Shown: positions 24,962 through 33,869, counted from the first letter of the stretch. The stretch is 64,000 nt of DNA from Treponema sp. (GCA_024402565.1 JAKSTM010000006.1:1-64000); one strand, 5' to 3'. Notes: generated from the sequence alone by a model not told the origin. Translations and numbers: made by a program.

Positions 24962-25561
24962 TTAAACACCAATAAATGCTGTAACGCTTTTTTCTGGTGC
25001 CATAATCAAAGTGTCCATTAAAGTAAGGCCTATTTTACTGCAGTTCAATAAACTGAAGAAGAGTTTCTGAGTTTCAAGAGGAAGATCTCCATAGCCGGGA
25101 CTATAACGCCACTGCGCTTTTTTTCCTGAAGCTAAAGCTTCATCTTCTATTTTTTTATTGAACAGATTTATAAATTCTTCCACAAACATTGCGCCCGTTG
25201 CCTGAAGCACACAAGCCTTCGCTGCGTCTGTGTAGTTTGTTACACGAATAAGTTTATCAACTTCGCTTCCAATTGTTCCGGCAAACATAACGACGCGGTT
25301 GTGCCCATTCAAATTTTCTGCAAGTTTTTCGCTTACAATTTCTGTCCCGCCGATTATACATTTATTTCCGGAAACAGCTAAATTAAATTCATCCCATACA
25401 AGATTTGGACGCAAAACTTTCTGAAGTTCCGTAATGCTCTGGTCTATCATTTTGTCCACAACTTCATCGGGCTGGTGAAGCGCACGGTAACCAAGGTATC
25501 GGATAACTTCTTTTTTTGAGGCTGGAATATCTTTTGCTTCTAATTTATAAAAACGGTTCAT
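24962..25561 (-). CDS. Stand-alone methionine synthase activation-domain protein
   Basis: 199 residues matching the C-terminal reactivation domain of MetH. Key segments are RYSPGYGDLPLETQ and the MAPEKSVTAFIG end, where S-adenosylmethionine binds in the family. It would reductively remethylate inactive cob(II)alamin on MetH. It ends 39 bases before metH, in line with one operon. Split MetH/activation proteins are known in several anaerobes. Confidence 0.9.
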   Translation of the reverse strand: MNRFYKLEAKDIPASKKEVIRYLGYRALHQPDEVVDKMIDQSITELQKVLRPNLVWDEFNLAVSGNKCIIGGTEIVSEKLAENLNGHNRVVMFAGTIGSEVDKLIRVTNYTDAAKACVLQATGAMFVEEFINLFNKKIEDEALASGKKAQWRYSPGYGDLPLETQKLFFSLLNCSKIGLTLMDTLIMAPEKSVTAFIGV

Positions 25562-25577
25562 GAGATTTTGGGGGTCT

Positions 25578-25659
25578 TAGGGGGAAAGGTGGCACACCGT
25601 CCCCCTAGGCGAAGGGGTAGCGCGCAACAAAGTGCGCGCGAGGGGGAGACTTCCCCCTA
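25578..25659. repeat. Cluster of three GC-rich hairpins between metF and the activation gene
   Basis: Stems TAGGGGG/CCCCCTA (25578-25607), GCGCGC/GCGCGC (25620-25639) and AGGGGG/CCCCCT (25641-25658) lie back to back; the last overlaps the metF stop. GC content is far above the surroundings. It is probably a dispersed intergenic element, since no T-run follows. Confidence 0.55.
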
Positions 25660-26508
25660 CACTTCAAAAAGACTTCTTGTTGCCTCGTTGATTTTTTTTG
25701 CGATATACGGATTGTTCATTGTGTAAAGATGAATTCCTTCAACGCCGTTTGTCACAAGGTCAACGATCTGGTCGATGGCATAAGCAATGCCCGCATCACG
25801 GATAGCTTCAGGCGAATCACCAAAACGTTCCATCATGCGTGTGAACTTTTTTGGAAGTTCCGCGTTTGTAAGGGCAACCATGCGTTCAATTCCCTTCTTA
25901 TTTGTTACAGGCATAATGCCGGCTTCAAGAGGAGACTTTACACCTGCAAGACGTGCGCGTTCTACGAAACGGTAAAATTTTTCATTGTCAAAAAAAAGCT
26001 GGCTCAAAAAATGACTTGCACCTGAATCTTCCTTGCTTTTAAGGGCGCGGATATCCTGATAAATATCTGTGCTTTCAGGATGAAGTTCAGGATAACAGGC
26101 TGCATAAATTTTAAACTGATTGTCTTTGTCCCAGTCGCGGATAAAACGGATAAGCTGGTCTGCCTGATTGAATTCACCGCCCGGCTGAACACCTTCCACG
26201 CGGTCGCCGCGAAGAGCAAGAAGATTTTTTACTCCGGCATCTTTGAACTGACTCAACACAGAGGCAACCTGTTCTTTATTCATATTAATTCCAGGAAGAT
26301 GAACGACACTTGCTGTTCCGCAGACTTCATTAATGCGGCGCGCAATATTAAGTGTGTTCTCGCAGTTTGAAGAGCCGCCGGCTCCGTAAGTAACACTGAT
26401 AAAATCGGGTTTCAGTTCTTTAAGCTCATCAAGTGTTTTAAAAACTGTTTCAATACTTCCGTCTTTTTTTGGCGGAAAAACTTCCATAGAAAAAATCGTT
26501 TTACTCAT
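25657..26508 (-). CDS. metF: 5,10-methylenetetrahydrofolate reductase
   Basis: 283 residues, a FAD-dependent TIM barrel that makes 5-methyltetrahydrofolate, the methyl donor for MetH. It begins FSMEVFPPKKDGS (catalytic Glu in the EVFPPK motif), followed by VTYGAGGSS, NLLALRGDR and FLSQLFFDNEKFY, all family signatures. It leads the metF-activation protein-metH set on the minus strand, with the hairpin cluster 25578-25659 in between. Confidence 0.95.
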   Translation of the reverse strand: MSKTIFSMEVFPPKKDGSIETVFKTLDELKELKPDFISVTYGAGGSSNCENTLNIARRINEVCGTASVVHLPGINMNKEQVASVLSQFKDAGVKNLLALRGDRVEGVQPGGEFNQADQLIRFIRDWDKDNQFKIYAACYPELHPESTDIYQDIRALKSKEDSGASHFLSQLFFDNEKFYRFVERARLAGVKSPLEAGIMPVTNKKGIERMVALTNAELPKKFTRMMERFGDSPEAIRDAGIAYAIDQIVDLVTNGVEGIHLYTMNNPYIAKKINEATRSLFEV

Positions 26509-26586
26509 AAAGAAAGTTTAACGGAAATAAGGGGTATAATCTATTCGATTATTTTTATGATGAAGTATAGGAAAAAGTTATAACGG

Positions 26587-27324
26587 TTAAATCTGCGGAA
26601 TTTTAAGTTCTGGATGCATATAAGTTTTTACTTCCGTCTTATAAACTGCTGAAAGATTTTCTGATGTAAGAACGTCCTGAACAGAACCTTGAAAACAAAG
26701 CTGACTTTCGTTCTGACATTTTCCAAGCAAAACGATTTTTTCTGCAAAACGGGCTGCCATGTTTATATCGTGAATGGAAACAAGAACAGCTTTTTTCTGT
26801 TCGGAACATTTTTCTTTCAAAAGTTTCATAAGGCTTTCCGAAGCAACAAAATCAAGAGAAGACAAAGGTTCATCTAAAAGAAGAAAATCTGTTCTTTGGG
26901 CAAAGCTTCTTGCAATGCGAACTTTCTGAAACTCGCCGCCTGAAATTTCATGAACTGATTTTTCTGACAAAGTTTCGAGACCGAAATCTTTTATGACTTC
27001 TTCTGCGATTTTGAAATCTTCTTTTGTGTAGTTCCCAAGTTTTCCTGTATAGCAGAAGCGGCCGCTTAGGACTGTGTCGAAGACCGTGTAATCCCAGAGC
27101 GCATTTTCATTTTGAGTAAGAAATGATATTTTCTTTGCCCGTTCCTTTGCATTTTTAATTTCTGCAGAATCCGCAAGAGAGTGAAGCAAAGTTGATTTTC
27201 CACTTCCGTTAGGACCGCAAAGACAGACAAAATCTCCCGGTTCAAGTGAAAAAGAAATATCAGAAAGAACTTTTTTATTTTTTGAATATTCAAAAGAAAA
27301 ATTTTTGAGAGCGAGATTATTCAT
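26587..27324 (-). CDS. btuD: ABC transporter ATPase, probable cobalamin importer
   Basis: 245 residues, FecE/BtuD class. Walker A GPNGSGKST (about 37-45), Q-loop FLTQNE, signature SGGEFQKVRIARS, Walker B FLLLDEP and the H-loop SIHD are present. The start overlaps the end of the permease gene by 8 bases. The substrate is assigned from the BtuF-like binding protein and the B12/methionine surroundings, and iron chelates remain an alternative. Confidence 0.85.
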   Translation of the reverse strand: MNNLALKNFSFEYSKNKKVLSDISFSLEPGDFVCLCGPNGSGKSTLLHSLADSAEIKNAKERAKKISFLTQNENALWDYTVFDTVLSGRFCYTGKLGNYTKEDFKIAEEVIKDFGLETLSEKSVHEISGGEFQKVRIARSFAQRTDFLLLDEPLSSLDFVASESLMKLLKEKCSEQKKAVLVSIHDINMAARFAEKIVLLGKCQNESQLCFQGSVQDVLTSENLSAVYKTEVKTYMHPELKIPQI

Positions 27325-28282
27325 TGCGCCCTCCTTTCTTCTGAAAAATCAGCATGATGAAAAATGGAACCCCGATAAACGAAGTTATGATTCCGCATGG
27401 AAGTTCACCAGGCTTCATTACAATACGGGCAATTGTATCTGCTGCAAGAAGAAGAGTGGCTCCGCCTAGGGCAGAAGTCCAGACAAGGGTTTTACTTTTG
27501 GAAGAAAAAATGCGACGCATAATATGCGGAGCCACGAGGCCCACAAAGCTGATTGTTCCTCCGGCACATACTGCAACGCTTACGGCAAGGCTTCCCTCCC
27601 CTATCACAAGAAGCCTTAAAAGTGAAACATTAACTCCAAGGTTTCGGGCGTTTTCTTCTCCGCCGTTCAAAAGGTCAAGCGGATTCAAAATCAATGCCAT
27701 TAAAACAAATGCCAGGACGGCCGGAATAATCACAAACTTAAGTTCATTTAATCCGCGGCCATTGAAACTTCCAAGAAGCCAGGAATAAATGCCGTAGAGT
27801 TCCTTGTTATGCATGAGCATAATCATGCTTGAAACGGAAGAATAAAAAGTTCCAAGGGCTGTTCCGCAAAGAAGGAGAACTACTGAAGTCACCCGTTTAC
27901 CAGAAGAAGAAATAAAGGCGAGAACAAGGCCGCTTAAAAAGGCGCCGAGAAAAGCTGCAATGTTTATGGACGAGACAAAGCCGTCGAGAAAAGAAAATCC
28001 GCCAAGACAGGCTGAAGAAACGGCGCCTAAGGTTGCGCCGGAAGAAATGCCTAAAAGTCCAGGTTCTGCAAGCGGATTTCTGAAAAACAGCTGGAACACA
28101 GCGCCGCTTCCGGCAAGGAGAGCACCCGATAAAAGAACCAGTACGGAACGGGGAAGCCTTAAATATCTGATTAAGAAAAGAGTCGGTTTTTCGGCGCCAA
28201 AGAAAAGGCTTCCGCAAAAAGCAAGAACCAGAACAAAAATTAAAATGAGTACTTTAAAAAATGTTCCGGTTCTTTTTTTCAT
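27317..28282 (-). CDS. btuC: FecCD/BtuC-type ABC permease
   Basis: 321 residues with about nine to ten membrane helices. Family landmarks are LPRSVLVLLSGALLAGSGAVFQLFFRNPLAEPGLLGISSGA split over two helices, and FVGLVAPHIMRR near the C-terminus (the ATPase-coupling loop). It is the membrane channel of the binding-protein-dependent importer and lies between btuF and btuD with 5-base spacing and 8-base overlap. Confidence 0.88.
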   Translation of the reverse strand: MKKRTGTFFKVLILIFVLVLAFCGSLFFGAEKPTLFLIRYLRLPRSVLVLLSGALLAGSGAVFQLFFRNPLAEPGLLGISSGATLGAVSSACLGGFSFLDGFVSSINIAAFLGAFLSGLVLAFISSSGKRVTSVVLLLCGTALGTFYSSVSSMIMLMHNKELYGIYSWLLGSFNGRGLNELKFVIIPAVLAFVLMALILNPLDLLNGGEENARNLGVNVSLLRLLVIGEGSLAVSVAVCAGGTISFVGLVAPHIMRRIFSSKSKTLVWTSALGGATLLLAADTIARIVMKPGELPCGIITSFIGVPFFIMLIFQKKGGRNE

Positions 28283-28287
28283 AAAAA

Positions 28288-29100
28288 TTATTTCAGAAGT
28301 TCTGACAAAGTTTCAGCGGCTTCCAGGATGCGAGGTCCTGGGCGGCTGAAAACATCATCATTTACATTGTAGATTTTTTTATTTTTCACAGCAGAAAGAT
28401 ACTTCCAGCCGTTACGATCTGGAACTTCGGTTACATCTCCAAAAGGAAGAATGATTACCTGAGGATTCCGGGAAAGAATTGATTCTTCGCTTACCATTGG
28501 ATAAGCCTGGTCTGTGATATCAGCAAAAATATTTTTTCCGCCGCTAATATAAATCAGTTCATTGATAAATGAAGATCCACCAATACTCATATATGGAGCG
28601 TTCCAGATTTCCCAGTAAACTGATTTACGTTTTTTATCAGAAATCTTTGCTGTCTTTTTCTGGATTCTTTCAAAACCTACTTTCATTTCTGAAACAAGTT
28701 TTTCTGCATTTTCTTCGCATCCTGTTTTTGTTCCCATAAAAATGATTTCATCAAAAACGCCCTGAACGGAATCAGCAGAAGAAAGATAAAGTTCTATTCC
28801 AAACTGATCGCAGCTTTCTTTTAAAAAGTCATGCATTCCTTTTGAACCGTAAACAAGGTCCGGTTCATAAGAAACGATTGTTTCAATGCTCAAAGTTTTT
28901 CCGTCAAAACCGCCAACGCTTTTTATAGCTTCTGCTTCGGCCGGAAAATTACAGAAATCTGTGCGTGCCGCAATTTTATCTCCTGCCCCAATGGCGAAAA
29001 GAATTTCGCATCCCGACGGAGAAAGTACAACGATCCGATCTGCTGCAAAAGCGGATAGAGAGAAAAATAAAAATATAAGAGAAACAACAAATTTCTTCAT
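28288..29100 (-). CDS. btuF: Periplasmic binding protein, BtuF-like
   Basis: 270 residues. A signal peptide ends AFAAD, with no lipobox cysteine, so it is a soluble periplasmic protein. RIVVLSPSGCEILFAIGAGDKIAARTD..., PDLVYGS and the closing FSRPGPRILEAAE are the class III binding-protein features I associate with BtuF. It should deliver cobalamin to BtuCD. It follows pyrC by 20 bases and may share that transcript; no separate riboswitch is visible in front of it. Confidence 0.82.
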   Translation of the reverse strand: MKKFVVSLIFLFFSLSAFAADRIVVLSPSGCEILFAIGAGDKIAARTDFCNFPAEAEAIKSVGGFDGKTLSIETIVSYEPDLVYGSKGMHDFLKESCDQFGIELYLSSADSVQGVFDEIIFMGTKTGCEENAEKLVSEMKVGFERIQKKTAKISDKKRKSVYWEIWNAPYMSIGGSSFINELIYISGGKNIFADITDQAYPMVSEESILSRNPQVIILPFGDVTEVPDRNGWKYLSAVKNKKIYNVNDDVFSRPGPRILEAAETLSELLK

Positions 29101-29120
29101 ATATATTCTTCAGTTCGACT

Positions 29121-30536
29121 CTATTGTTCGATAACCATTCGACCATTCAGGAATAAAGCACGCACTTTTCCTGTTAGGACGCGGCCTGTGAACGGAGTCC
29201 ACTTTCCTTTGGAATAAAAAAGGCTTGGATCAACTTTCCACTGAAGTTCAGGGTCCACAATAGTAAAGTCCGCATCATAATTCTGGCAAAGCAAACCTTT
29301 CTTTAATCCTAATATTCTGGCTGGATTTGCAGACATAAGCTGAGAAAGTTTTTTAGCGCTAATTTGTTTTGTACAAACCAAATCTGTGTGACATGCCGCA
29401 TACGACACTTCTATTCCAGTAAAGCCCGGAGCACCGTTTTCTTTATCTTCCTGTGTATGAGGAGCATGGTCTGTAGAAATGCAATCTACAGTTCCATCTT
29501 TTATTGCTTCAATAATTGCTTTATTATCTTCAATTGATCGGATTGGAGGATTAACAATCGCAAGCATTTCTTTCCAATCATAAGCACTGCAGCAAATATG
29601 ATGAGGTGTTACTTCGCAGGAAACTTTTGTATAACCGCGTTTCTTTGCCTGACGCACATAATCAATTGAAAGTTCTGTGGAAACATGACAAAGATGAACT
29701 TTAGCATGAGCAAGTTCTGCGAGGGCAATATTTCTCTGTGTAAGAGAATCTTCGGCAGTACGCAGAAGTTCATTTGCATTCATAAAATCATCACGAATTC
29801 TTTGTGCAACGTCTGAAGACACATCCCCAATTTCCTGAATCTTAAGAGGATCCAATGGAATATTATTTTCTTTTATTGTTTTAAGCGCATGCTGACGGAA
29901 AGGCTTTGCCATAGCAGCAAGTTCTGGATCTTCACAATGACAGGCAACAACCAAACCTTTCTTTGCAGCCTTTTCCATAGCATTCAGCATTATTTCGGTA
30001 GAAGCGACTTCACGGCCATCTTCAGAAATAACCGGAGTTCTTTCAGGATCCAGTTCATCAATATGACTGATATCTTTCCCTTCAAAATCTTTTGTTATGC
30101 TTACAACCTGAAGAACATTTGTATAGCCAAGCTGCTTTGCTTCATTCATAACAGCTCCTGCCTGATTCTTAGACGAAACAACAGGATTTGTATTTGGCAT
30201 GGCACAAATTGTTCCGAAACCACCTGATGCACAAGCATGAGTTCCTGTTTCCAGATCTTCTTTTTGAGGTTGTCCCGGATAACGCAGGTGAACATGCATA
30301 TCAATAAAAGCTGGTGTTAATGTAAGACCTGCAGCATCAAAAAGCTCAAGTGTACAATCATCATTATACCCGTCTTCCATAAGAACAGCTTTTGCCATTG
30401 CAGACACTGTATTTGCATTAGTGAAATAGCCATTAAAAACAGAACGGATTTTGCCGTCTACAGAAAGCACTGCACCCGGAGTGTCTGTGCTTTCATCAAG
30501 CAGCATTGCATTATAAATAAGGAGAGCGTGTGTCAT
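29121..30536 (-). CDS. pyrC: Dihydroorotase
   Basis: 471 residues, class I type. It cyclises carbamoyl-aspartate to dihydroorotate in pyrimidine synthesis. Metal-binding residues are visible in FIDMHVHLRYPGQP (HxH), ACHCEDPE, HLCHVSTELS and STDHAPHTQEDK. Its start is 2 bases from the pyrI stop, so the two are co-transcribed. No pyrB is in the window. Confidence 0.93.
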   Translation of the reverse strand: MTHALLIYNAMLLDESTDTPGAVLSVDGKIRSVFNGYFTNANTVSAMAKAVLMEDGYNDDCTLELFDAAGLTLTPAFIDMHVHLRYPGQPQKEDLETGTHACASGGFGTICAMPNTNPVVSSKNQAGAVMNEAKQLGYTNVLQVVSITKDFEGKDISHIDELDPERTPVISEDGREVASTEIMLNAMEKAAKKGLVVACHCEDPELAAMAKPFRQHALKTIKENNIPLDPLKIQEIGDVSSDVAQRIRDDFMNANELLRTAEDSLTQRNIALAELAHAKVHLCHVSTELSIDYVRQAKKRGYTKVSCEVTPHHICCSAYDWKEMLAIVNPPIRSIEDNKAIIEAIKDGTVDCISTDHAPHTQEDKENGAPGFTGIEVSYAACHTDLVCTKQISAKKLSQLMSANPARILGLKKGLLCQNYDADFTIVDPELQWKVDPSLFYSKGKWTPFTGRVLTGKVRALFLNGRMVIEQ

Positions 30537-30538
30537 AT

Positions 30539-30967
30539 TTAGTTATTTGCATTATAAAGAGTATCGCAATATTCACAGCGATAAATTCCTTTTATTCGAT
30601 CTACCAGAAGGAATGTAGGAGTAACGTAATGTTCGGTAACTGTGATACAACGTGGATTTTTACAGTTGAAAACACCCTGAACTCTGTCAGGTAATTCCAT
30701 GTTGATTTTTCTTACGATTTTTTCATCTTCGATAACATTTACACAGATATTTGGATCAATAAATCCAAGCACTGAATAATCAATATTAATAATATTATCG
30801 ATTTTAATTATATCTTTCTTTCCTGATTTTTTTGACTGAACGTTCTGAATCAAACAAGATGTAAATGGAGCTTTATCCAAACCAAGCCACTGAAAGATTT
30901 TCATTCCGGTCCCTGCAGAGATGTGGTCAATTACAAGGCCGTTTTTAATTGTATTTACGTTTAACAT
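30539..30967 (-). CDS. pyrI: Aspartate carbamoyltransferase regulatory subunit
   Basis: 142 residues. The allosteric domain begins NTIKNGLVIDHISAGTGMKIF and the zinc domain carries four cysteines as NCKNPRC and RCEYC, both diagnostic of PyrI. It binds ATP/CTP and joins catalytic PyrB trimers. Its presence means PyrB, encoded elsewhere, is of the regulated class. Confidence 0.94.
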   Translation of the reverse strand: MLNVNTIKNGLVIDHISAGTGMKIFQWLGLDKAPFTSCLIQNVQSKKSGKKDIIKIDNIINIDYSVLGFIDPNICVNVIEDEKIVRKINMELPDRVQGVFNCKNPRCITVTEHYVTPTFLLVDRIKGIYRCEYCDTLYNANN

Positions 30968-31062
30968 GGCTTGATTATAACACTTTGTCAGTATTTGTTT
31001 AACAGATAAATTAATGTTTAAAATTCGCTTTTAAGGCACATTTTTTTCTTTATTTTTTTTCT

Positions 31063-31932
31063 TTATTTTTTTTCTCTTGAAATCATTTCCAGAAGAAGCT
31101 CTGTTTCTTCTCTTTTTTCTGTCATGAAAATTCTGGCCCCATCACAAACTGCCAGATTTGAATACTTCCCGAAAAAATCAAATTTATCTGTACAATCCAT
31201 TTTTCTAAAAATATTACCAGCCGCTTTTTTTACTGTTATCTCAGAAAGTCCAAGTTGACGAGCAATATAATCATATTTTTCATTTTGAAGGATTTTACAA
31301 ATTATAATTATTTCACGATAAGAAAGATCTTCAAATCCAGAAAGATCTAAAAACTTTCTTCCAAATTCTTGCACATTTTCTTTTAAACCAGAGTTATCAT
31401 CGACGGAAATATTTTTAGAAATATTATGAATCGAAAAGAAGAATACTGCAGCAACCACGATTAACGAAAAAGTCACAAGATACTGAAACAGATTTCCCAG
31501 AAAAAAATCAATTCCGTGAAGGACTAACTGTAAAATAATAATCAGAAAATAAAAAACACAAATAGTCAGAACCTTCACTTTTCTTTTTGTCTTAAAAAAT
31601 CCCAACACATAAATTGAAACAATAAAAACACAATAATAGACAAAACTATATAAAACATCTGCTTTTTCAACAGGTAAATATATTGAAAACAATAAACCTA
31701 GAATTGTATAAAAAACGGGGTTTCCCGGAAAAACAATTATCAAAAGAAAGAAAGTTGCGGAAATTACATGCACCATCTGGAATATAACAGGATACTGAAC
31801 AGTTGGATTTCCCAAAGGACGAAACCATGACGGAAGAATAATACTCACCAGAGAAACGATAAGTGCAAAACCAGGAATTATTCTATAAATAATTTTATCC
31901 TTCAAAGTTTCCAAAACTACTCTCTTTTTCAT
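31063..31932 (-). CDS. Membrane-bound LuxR-type regulator
   Basis: 289 residues. About six transmembrane helices (roughly 15-35, 47-66, 70-86, 94-113, 119-138, 146-168) are followed by a short linker and a C-terminal LuxR-type helix-turn-helix (about 200-262: LSYREIIIICKILQNEKYDYIARQ..., recognition helix near EITVKKAAGNIFRKM). No receiver domain is present, so the membrane part is probably the sensor. It is divergent from the NfeD/SPFH operon, and a pair of palindromes lies between them, making that operon a candidate target. RBS and start are ordinary. Confidence 0.82.
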   Translation of the reverse strand: MKKRVVLETLKDKIIYRIIPGFALIVSLVSIILPSWFRPLGNPTVQYPVIFQMVHVISATFFLLIIVFPGNPVFYTILGLLFSIYLPVEKADVLYSFVYYCVFIVSIYVLGFFKTKRKVKVLTICVFYFLIIILQLVLHGIDFFLGNLFQYLVTFSLIVVAAVFFFSIHNISKNISVDDNSGLKENVQEFGRKFLDLSGFEDLSYREIIIICKILQNEKYDYIARQLGLSEITVKKAAGNIFRKMDCTDKFDFFGKYSNLAVCDGARIFMTEKREETELLLEMISREKK

Positions 31933-31988
31933 GATTATATTTTATATCAGGAGTTCTTTTTATTGTAGAAGAAATTCCCCGTATCTTC

Positions 31989-32044
31989 ATATACCTTGGT
32001 ATATTCAAAGAAACCTTTCTTCAAAAAAGTATACTTTGGTATAT
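31989..32044. promoter_or_regulatory. Pair of palindromic operator-like sites
   Basis: ATATACCTTGGTATAT (31989-32004) is a perfect 16-base palindrome; GTATACTTTGGTATAT (32029-32044) is a near copy. Their centres are 40 bases apart, about four helical turns. An outer inverted repeat (AATTCCCCGT near 31972; ACGGGAATT near 32048) brackets both. They sit between the LuxR-type gene and the nfeD operon. Confidence 0.65.
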
Positions 32045-32130
32045 TTCACGGGAATTCCATTGCGCTGTGCAACCGCTTGATTTAGAATGCAAATTGTAGT
32101 TTGAACTAACATTTTTTTTAGGAGGATTCA

Positions 32131-32583
32131 GTGTATAACAATATCATGATGTGGATATGGCTGGCAGTTGTTATTATCTGCGTGGTAGTAGAACTTCTAA
32201 CAACATCGTTAACCACTATCTGGTTTGCTCTAAGCGCAATCTTAATGATTTTCCTTTCGAAAATCGGACTTGCACTTCAATGGCAAATTCTTATCTTTCT
32301 AGTTCTGTCTTTTGCACTTTTATTTGTAACAAGACCTCTGGTCATGAAAAAAATCCGACCTCAGAATACAAATGTAAATGCACTGGAAGGCCAGGAAGTA
32401 TTAATTGTTAAAGCCGTTGAACAATTCCAGAAAGGTGAAGCAAAAACCAAAAATGGAGTTGTTTGGACTTGTGAAAGTGAATCTGGTCAAAATATTTCGG
32501 CCGGTTCAACAGCCATTGTAACTAAAGTAAATGGAAATACTTTAATTATTAAAACTAAAAACGAAAATAAAACAGGAGAGTAA
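32131..32583 (+). CDS. NfeD-family membrane protein
   Basis: 150 residues from GTG 32131 with GGAGG 6-10 bases upstream. Two or three hydrophobic helices (about 5-30, 30-50 and 52-68) precede a C-terminal OB-fold NfeD domain (about 85-143; ALEGQEVLIVKAVEQFQKGEAKTKNGVVW). NfeD proteins partner SPFH/stomatin-type scaffold proteins, and one follows after 2 bases. Likely location: inner membrane. Confidence 0.88.
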   Translation: MYNNIMMWIWLAVVIICVVVELLTTSLTTIWFALSAILMIFLSKIGLALQWQILIFLVLSFALLFVTRPLVMKKIRPQNTNVNALEGQEVLIVKAVEQFQKGEAKTKNGVVWTCESESGQNISAGSTAIVTKVNGNTLIIKTKNENKTGE

Positions 32584-32585
32584 AA

Positions 32586-33473
32586 ATGATTTGGGTTATT
32601 ATCGCACTTATTGTAATTGTACTTATTCTGATTATTACAAACATCAGAATTGTTCCACAGTCTTCGTCATACGTTATTGAGCGTCTTGGCGGATATCAAA
32701 ACACATGGAATGTTGGTCTTCATGTAAAATTTCCTTTTATCGATCGAATTGCAAATAAAGTCAGTTTAAAAGAAAGAGTTCTGGATTTCCCTCCACAGCC
32801 TGTAATTACAAAAGATAACGTTACAATGATGATCGATACTGTTGTTTACTTTCAAATTACAGATCCAAAGCTTTATACATATGGTGTTGAAAAACCAATA
32901 AACGCCCTTGAAAACCTGAGTGCTACAACACTCCGTAACATCATCGGTGAACTGGAACTGGACCAGACACTTACAAGCCGTGATGTAATCAATACAAAAA
33001 TGCGTTCCATTCTGGACGAAGCCACAGATCCTTGGGGAATTAAAGTTAACCGCGTTGAAGTAAAAAACATTATTCCACCAGAAGCAATTAAAGAAGCAAT
33101 GGAAAAGCAGATGCGTGCTGAACGTGAACGCCGTGAATCAATCCTTATAGCAGAAGGACAGAAACAGAGTGCTATCCTTGTTGCTGAAGGAAAAAAACAG
33201 AGTATGATTCTTGAAGCAGAAGCTGAAAAAGAAGCTGCCATCCAGAAAGCAAAAGGTGAAGCTGAAGCCATACTTGAAGTTCAGAAAGCAAAAGCAGACG
33301 GTCTTCGCATGCTTAAGGAAGCCGACATCGATGCAGCAGTTATCAAACTACGCAGCCTTGAAGCTTTTGAAGTTGCAGCAAACGGTCAGGCAACAAAAAT
33401 CATCGTTCCGTCTGATATGCAAAATCTTGCAGGTGTGGTAACATCAATAGCAGAAATTGCAAAAACAAAATAA
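32586..33473 (+). CDS. SPFH/band 7 (stomatin, QmcA-like) membrane protein
   Basis: 295 residues. One N-terminal helix, then the SPFH domain (about 20-180: VPQSSSYVIERLGGYQNTWNVGLH..., DTVVYFQITDP), then a long Ala/Glu/Lys coiled coil (about 180-250) and a short tail. Such proteins form large rings in the inner membrane with NfeD and are tied to membrane microdomains or protease control. The gene order nfeD-SPFH is a common pairing. Confidence 0.92.
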   Translation: MIWVIIALIVIVLILIITNIRIVPQSSSYVIERLGGYQNTWNVGLHVKFPFIDRIANKVSLKERVLDFPPQPVITKDNVTMMIDTVVYFQITDPKLYTYGVEKPINALENLSATTLRNIIGELELDQTLTSRDVINTKMRSILDEATDPWGIKVNRVEVKNIIPPEAIKEAMEKQMRAERERRESILIAEGQKQSAILVAEGKKQSMILEAEAEKEAAIQKAKGEAEAILEVQKAKADGLRMLKEADIDAAVIKLRSLEAFEVAANGQATKIIVPSDMQNLAGVVTSIAEIAKTK

Positions 33474-33484
33474 TGGAGTATAAC

Positions 33485-33865
33485 ATGAAACATCTGATTC
33501 TGATTACCTTAACAGCTATTCTTTTAGGACTTGCATCTTGTTCATCAACATCTCCTAGCAATATCCCTACAGATTTGTCTGCTGCACAAATTCTTCAATT
33601 AGGTCAGAATGCAGAATCCATTGGACAATACAAAGATGCCGAAACATACTTTATTACAACAATTCAGAGATATGGAATGGATAATACTGTTTATGTTGAA
33701 GCCCGTTATGAACTTGGAAACTGTTACCTTAAAGAAAAGAAGTATGATCTGGCAAAAGGATGTTTTACAGAAATCCTCTCAATTTATGAAGATACCGCTG
33801 CAGGTGCACTTCCTGGAGCATTCTTAAAACTTGCTAAAATAGGATTAAGCAAAATTCCTGAATAA
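33485..33865 (+). CDS. Small TPR-type lipoprotein
   Basis: 126 residues from ATG 33485, preceded by GGAG at 33475-33478; the ATG at 33473 overlaps the upstream stop and lacks a site. The lipobox LASC makes Cys19 the lipid anchor. The mature part has two TPR-like helix pairs (ILQLGQNAESIGQYKDAETYFITTIQ and EARYELGNCYLKEKKYDLAKGCFTEIL, each given here as landmarks). Third gene of the nfeD operon; a protein-binding role is likely. Confidence 0.82.
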   Translation: MKHLILITLTAILLGLASCSSTSPSNIPTDLSAAQILQLGQNAESIGQYKDAETYFITTIQRYGMDNTVYVEARYELGNCYLKEKKYDLAKGCFTEILSIYEDTAAGALPGAFLKLAKIGLSKIPE

Positions 33866-33869
33866 TTAA

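Noticed and set aside
26509-26586. SAM or cobalamin riboswitch before metF
   Set aside because: The 78-base gap is AT-rich and lacks the conserved core of either class.
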